From the NCBI RefSeq assembly GCF_945881795.1, contig NZ_CAMCVG010000008.1:1-45967 (forward strand): 45,967 nucleotides of DNA. Direction: 5' to 3'. Shown piece after piece: positions 42,285-45,967 of this stretch. Both the position numbers and the translations under genes were made by a program. How positions within the stretch are numbered: position 1 is the stretch's first letter; each line of letters opens with the position of its first letter. The stretch comes from Rhodoferax sp. OV413 (GTDB lineage: Bacteria; Pseudomonadota; Gammaproteobacteria; Burkholderiales; Burkholderiaceae_C). The notes beneath the pieces were generated by a model. That model was not told where the DNA came from. It made no database searches and saw only the letters and a program-made list of their open reading frames with translations.

Positions 42285-44170
42285 GCCGGGGCGCCCGCGT
42301 TGGCGGCCTCTGAACCAGCTTCGCCGGCTGACGCCGCCGGCTCCATGATCCAGCGCCGGGTGTGAAATGCCGCCAGTGCAGGGCGGTGCGCAATCGACAC
42401 CAGAGCCCCGCCCCGCGCGCTCACCCCGTCGCACAGGCGCTGGTAAAGCGTGGCTTCGGCGGCCTCGTCCAGCGCGCTGGTGGCCTCATCGGCAAACAGC
42501 CACAGCGGTTTTTTAAGAAACACCCGTGCAATCGCCAGGCGCTGCTGCTCGCCGCCCGAGAGCTTTTGGCCCCAGGCGCCGCTCGTGTCCAGCGCACCCG
42601 CCAGATCGGGCAACAGGGCGTCGCGCAGGGCTTGTTGCAGGGCGGAGTCGCTGTAATAGCTGGCGGCTTCGGGGTAGGCCAGCGCATCACGCAACGGGCC
42701 GTTGGGGAAATACGCCCGCTGCGGCAAAAACATGCTGTCGGCGGGCAGGCCGACCGGCCCCTGCGCATAGGGCCAGATGCCGGCGAGCGTGCGAAACAGC
42801 GTGGACTTGCCGCTGCCCGAGGGGCCTTGCAGCAGGATGCGGTCGCCCGGCCCGGCTCTCAGGCGCAGCGCATCAAGCAGGGTGCTGCCGTCGGGCAGGC
42901 CAATGCGCAGCGGGCCTGCGTCCAAGTTGGCGGCGTCTGAGGCCGTGGCACGGGCTTCCCCGCTCACAATTTCCGCATCAGATGCTACGTTTTTGATAGC
43001 TATATGCGCATATCCCGCCTGCGCTAAACCTTGAAACGATGCTTCAAAACCGGTCAGCCGGTCGGTCGTGGCGCGCCAACTGGCGAGGTTGCTGTAGGTG
43101 TCTACAAACCAGCTCAAGGCGCCTTGCACCTGGCCGAAGGCGCCGGCAATCTGGGTGAGCTGCCCGAGCTGGATGGCCCCGCTGAAAAAGCGCGGCGCCG
43201 CCACGACAAACGGAAAAATCACCGCTGCCTGCCCGAAAAAACTGGTGAACCAGATCAGCCCCTTTTGAGCCTGAATGAGCGCGAGGTTGTTGGCCAGCAC
43301 GCGGGAAAAACGCTGCGTCAGCTGCTCCTGCACAACGGCCTCGCCCCGGTCTAATGCAATCGACTCGCTGTATTCGCGGGCGCGAATCAGGTGGTGCCGG
43401 AAGTCCGCCTCCAGCCGCTGCTGAGTGAAATTCAGCGGAATTTGCTTGCGCCCGATGTAGTGGGTGATCACGCTGCCCACCGCGCAGTAAAGCACCGCCA
43501 TCCAGACCATGAAGCCGGGAATGCTGTACTCCTCGCCCCCCAGCGAGAACGCAAATGCGCCCGAGAGCGACCACAAGATGCCTACAAAACTGACCAGGGT
43601 GACGACCGAATTCAGCAGGCCCATGCTCAGCGAGATGGTGAAGCTGGTGAACTGGTTGATGTCTTCCTGAATGCGCTGGTCGGGGTTGTCCGGGTTGGGG
43701 GCAAGCGCCTGGCCCTCGTTCGGGATTGCGGGGGATGCAGCGGGGGTAACTAACGCAGCCGGGCCGTAGCGGGCCAGTTCCATGCGGTAGAAGGCCTGAT
43801 TCGACATCCACTTGTGCAGGTAGTGGCGCGTCATCCAGGCGCGCCAGCGCATCTCCAGCAGCTGGGTCAGGTAAAACTTGTACACCGCCAGCACAATGAA
43901 GCCGAACGCCAGGTAGCAAAAACGGCCCAGCTGTTCCCAGAACACGGCGGCGTTTTTGTCCTGCAGCGCGTCGTAAAACAGGCGGTTCCAGTCGTTAAAA
44001 ACCACCGCCATGTAGACGAGCGCCAGATTCAGCGCCACGATGCCGGCCAGCATGCCGCGCGCCTTCCCTTTGGCGTCCGACGAGAAATATGGCGTCGACA
44101 GGGCCACCGCCCGAGCGATGAAGGCCCCCAGCGCAGACCATTTGCCCTCAGCGGTCGTGATTGCTGCCAT
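42242..44170 (-). CDS. ABC transporter, SbmA/BacA-YddA type (fused permease-ATPase)
   Basis: This is a 642-residue half-exporter. The N-terminal membrane domain has about six segments (from residue 40) and belongs to the SbmA/BacA peptide-uptake family ([37 protein letters not shown]). The ATPase domain follows (Walker [10 protein letters not shown] about 470, [10 protein letters not shown], Walker [14 protein letters not shown]). Such proteins import peptides or vitamin B12-like molecules. Between the domains lies a long linker (about 390-450) which hosts copy E of the dispersed element. ATG 44170 has GGAG six bases upstream; ATG 44182, overlapping the previous stop, is the alternative. Confidence 0.9.
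   Translation of the reverse strand: MAAITTAEGKWSALGAFIARAVALSTPYFSSDAKGKARGMLAGIVALNLALVYMAVVFNDWNRLFYDALQDKNAAVFWEQLGRFCYLAFGFIVLAVYKFYLTQLLEMRWRAWMTRHYLHKWMSNQAFYRMELARYGPAALVTPAASPAIPNEGQALAPNPDNPDQRIQEDINQFTSFTISLSMGLLNSVVTLVSFVGILWSLSGAFAFSLGGEEYSIPGFMVWMAVLYCAVGSVITHYIGRKQIPLNFTQQRLEADFRHHLIRAREYSESIALDRGEAVVQEQLTQRFSRVLANNLALIQAQKGLIWFTSFFGQAAVIFPFVVAAPRFFSGAIQLGQLTQIAGAFGQVQGALSWFVDTYSNLASWRATTDRLTGFEASFQGLAQAGYAHIAIKNVASDAEIVSGEARATASDAANLDAGPLRIGLPDGSTLLDALRLRAGPGDRILLQGPSGSGKSTLFRTLAGIWPYAQGPVGLPADSMFLPQRAYFPNGPLRDALAYPEAASYYSDSALQQALRDALLPDLAGALDTSGAWGQKLSGGEQQRLAIARVFLKKPLWLFADEATSALDEAAEATLYQRLCDGVSARGGALVSIAHRPALAAFHTRRWIMEPAASAGEAGSEAANAGAPAQVAALFTLVVKPA
42982..43036 (+). repeat. 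Dispersed in-frame element, copy E (in the ABC transporter linker)
   Basis: On the plus strand (antisense to the gene) GCTA (42984-42987), ten bases, TAGCTAT, two bases, GCGC, A, ten bases, GCGC and TAAACC occur in register. It encodes part of the variable linker between membrane and ATPase domains. Confidence 0.6.
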
Positions 44171-44181
44171 GGGGCGCTCCA

Positions 44182-45075
44182 TTAATTGCGCACGCCGCTG
44201 GCCACATGGCCGCTGGGTACATGGCGGGCGGCGGACTCGATGTGGCCGGTCTGGTCATCAAAAAAGAAGTCCGGCTCAAACTCGCGCAGGAACTCGCCCT
44301 TGTCCAACCCGCCCAAAAACATGGCCTCGTCCACCTCGATGTTCCAGTCCATCAGGGTGCGGATGGCGCGCTCGTGGGCCGGCGCGCTGCGGGCGGTGAC
44401 CAGCGCGGTGCGAATCCGCATATGCGGAATGGCCGCCTGCTGCATCCGGTGCAGCGCCACCAGCAGCGGCTTGAAGGGCCCGTCCGGCAGGGGCTGGGCC
44501 ACCTTGTCGATCTCGTGCTGCTGAAAGGCCGACAGCCCGCTTTGCTGGAAGACTTGTTCGGCCTCGTCGCTGAAGAGCACCGCATCGCCGTCAAAGGCAA
44601 TGCGCACTTCGCCGGGGTGCGACTCACTGGCATGCGCGCTGTGGGGGTAGACCTGTGCCGCTGGCACACCGGCCGCCAGCGCGTCGCGCACATCGGTGAG
44701 GTGGGTGCTTAAAAACAGGTTGGCCCGCAGCGGCTTGAGGTAGCGCCAGGGCGACTCGCCACGGGTAAACGAGCAGCGGATGATGGGCAGCGCGTAGTGC
44801 GCCGCGCTGCGCATGACGCGCAGCCCGCTGACCGGATCGTTGCGCGAGAGGATGACCACCTCCACCCGCTGCGAAGGCGTTTCGTTAAACGCCAGCAGCT
44901 TCTTGACCAGCGAAAACGCCACGCCGGGCTTGGCCGGCACGTCCAGCCGCGCGCGCTGCAGCTGCATGTAGGCGTGGTCGTCGTTTTGCTCGAAGACCTG
45001 GTTTTCTTCCTCAAAGTTAAACAAAGCCCGGCTGGAGATGGCCACCACCAGCTTGCCGTCTAGCGTTACTGCCAT
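44182..45075 (-). CDS. 5'-nucleotidase (cytosolic cN-I-like)
   Basis: This is a 297-residue protein of the 5'-nucleotidase family PF06189. The central DGD motif (IAFDGDAVLFSDEAE, about residue 160) and the late FFDDQ (about 270) form the HAD-type active site. The N-terminal region (VAISSRALFN, QNDDHAYMQLQ) matches the family. It would dephosphorylate nucleoside monophosphates. It abuts the ABC transporter gene (TAATG) and lies 12 bp after gspF. Confidence 0.88.
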   Translation of the reverse strand: MAVTLDGKLVVAISSRALFNFEEENQVFEQNDDHAYMQLQRARLDVPAKPGVAFSLVKKLLAFNETPSQRVEVVILSRNDPVSGLRVMRSAAHYALPIIRCSFTRGESPWRYLKPLRANLFLSTHLTDVRDALAAGVPAAQVYPHSAHASESHPGEVRIAFDGDAVLFSDEAEQVFQQSGLSAFQQHEIDKVAQPLPDGPFKPLLVALHRMQQAAIPHMRIRTALVTARSAPAHERAIRTLMDWNIEVDEAMFLGGLDKGEFLREFEPDFFFDDQTGHIESAARHVPSGHVASGVRN

Positions 45076-45087
45076 GGTCTTGGTTTC

Positions 45088-45967
45088 CTATTTCACTAAC
45101 TGGTTGAGCTGGATGATAGGCATCAGCACGGCCAGCACGATCAGCATCACCACCAGACCCATGGCCACAATCAGTAGCGGCTCGAGCAGAGTGGCAAGTT
45201 GCAGGGCACGGCGCTGGACTTCGGTGCGCAGTTGCTCGGCAGCGCGGTCCAGCATCTGGGGCAGGCGACCGGTTTGTTCGCCCAGGCGCGCAAACATGCT
45301 GAGCAGCGCCGGAAAGCGCCGGTTGCGGGCCAGCGCGCTGGCCAGCGGAGCGCCCTCGCGCACCAGCGCCAGCGCCTCCAGGGCGTCGTCGCGCATGGCG
45401 CGGTTGTTCAGGGTTTCTGCGGCGGCCTGCAGGGCCTTCAAAATTGGCACGCCGGCCGAAGCCAGCATCGCCAGCGTGCCGGCAAAGCGCGCCGCGTTGT
45501 AGCTGCGGGTCATGCGCCCGAGCACCGGCAGGCGCAGCCATGCAGCGTCTACTTTGGAGCGAAAAACGGCCCCAGCCCACGCCAAACGTGCGCCACCAGC
45601 TAGCAAAATAAGAGCAGACAGCGCTACCAGGCCATAGCTGCGCACCGCATCGCTCACGGCCAGCATGATGCGCGTGAGCAAGGGCAGCGCCTGCTTGGAG
45701 CCGGCAAAAACGGCCGCGATTTGCGGCACCACATAGGCCAGCAAAAACAAGACAATGGCCAGCGCCACCACGCTCACGATGGCCGGATAAAGCGCTGCGC
45801 CCAGCAGCTTGGCAGCCAGGTTCTGCTGCTCTTCCAGATCGTCGGCAAGCCGCTCGAGCACCAGCCCCAGCTGCCCGCTGTGCTCTCCGGCTGCGACCAC
45901 CGCCACGTAAATCTCAGAAAACTCGCGCGGATGCTGCGCCAATGCGGTGCCCAGCGGGGCGCCCCCG
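45088..45967 (-). CDS. gspF: Type II secretion system inner-membrane protein F (5' end outside window)
   Basis: GspF is the polytopic platform protein that links the cytoplasmic ATPase to the pseudopilus. The visible 292 codons, open to the right edge, cover the second half of the protein: the GEHSGQL motif, a membrane segment (about AIVLFLLAYVVPQI), the repeated LASAGVPILKAL / GEQTGRLPQML domain, and the C-terminal PLLIVAMGLVVMLIVLAVLMPII segment. The start lies beyond the window, so this is partial. The same fold is used by pilus PilC proteins, but the spacing and end (IIQLNQLVK) favour GspF. Only this gene of the system is in the window. Confidence 0.9.
   Translation of the reverse strand, partial: GGAPLGTALAQHPREFSEIYVAVVAAGEHSGQLGLVLERLADDLEEQQNLAAKLLGAALYPAIVSVVALAIVLFLLAYVVPQIAAVFAGSKQALPLLTRIMLAVSDAVRSYGLVALSALILLAGGARLAWAGAVFRSKVDAAWLRLPVLGRMTRSYNAARFAGTLAMLASAGVPILKALQAAAETLNNRAMRDDALEALALVREGAPLASALARNRRFPALLSMFARLGEQTGRLPQMLDRAAEQLRTEVQRRALQLATLLEPLLIVAMGLVVMLIVLAVLMPIIQLNQLVK
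45598..45644 (+). repeat. Dispersed in-frame element, copy F (in gspF; left half only)
   Basis: GCTA (45600-45603), ten bases, GAGCAG, then ACA and GCGC share the left-half register; the right half is not recognisable. Antisense to gspF and in a region where the protein has normal length, so this copy is the weakest. Confidence 0.35.

Overview
The window is GC-rich, densely packed chromosomal DNA that looks like a member of the Comamonadaceae (Betaproteobacteria; Rhodoferax/Curvibacter-like). I base this on protein similarity recalled from memory and on the cca - glutathione transferase - slt - 5-FCL neighbourhood. No rRNA or tRNA gene, IS element, CRISPR array or phage module is visible, and no stretch above 300 bp lacks a gene. 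Both ends cut through a gene: a sterol-desaturase-family gene on the left and gspF on the right, both on the minus strand.

Region by region. 1-5178 (minus): membrane hydroxylase, histidine phosphatase, lipoprotein, tRNA 2-thiocytidine enzyme TtcA, two tandem FolB-type proteins, and a short-chain reductase with the pteridine-reductase signature. The last three form a likely reduced-pterin module. 5246-7491 (plus): a MidA/NDUFAF7-type methyltransferase and a ROK sugar kinase. 7515-18694 (minus): a xylose block read xylF-xylH-xylG-ROK regulator-xylB-xylA-Gfo/Idh oxidoreductase, followed closely by a secreted FG-GAP/ASPIC-UnbV protein and a vanadium-haloperoxidase-type enzyme whose start overlaps its stop. 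18855-26359 (minus): an inositol block read rpiR-iolG-iolC/DUF2090-iolD-iolE-iolB, controlled from a perfect 13-bp inverted repeat just upstream of rpiR. It takes inositol to central intermediates except for the last step (no iolA) and has no dedicated inositol transporter here. 26412-34436: a BrnA antitoxin relic, cca, a glutathione transferase, lytic transglycosylase slt, 5-formyl-THF cyclo-ligase, a lipoprotein, glmU and a small orphan histidine kinase. 34447-38498: glmS and an Lrp regulator flanked by two toxin-antitoxin pairs, each with its own palindromic operator. 38658-45967: an SDR, a DUF4010/MgtC membrane protein, a small protein with a flagellar sigma-28 type promoter, queC, an SbmA/YddA-type ABC exporter, a 5'-nucleotidase and gspF.

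The least expected structure is a dispersed DNA element of about 50 bp, found six times (ROK kinase, twice in cca, glmU, the ABC exporter, gspF). It always lies inside a reading frame and always keeps the same register: GCTA, ten bases, AGCWGC, two bases, GCGC, and in five copies a second GCGC-like block eleven bases on. Several copies coincide with loops or linkers that are longer than in the E. coli homologue. Other points of interest are the palindromes upstream of rpiR, the vapBC-like pair and the Lrp gene, an NtrC-type box with no sigma-54 promoter, and a ribosome binding site separated from its start codon by a GNRA-capped hairpin.
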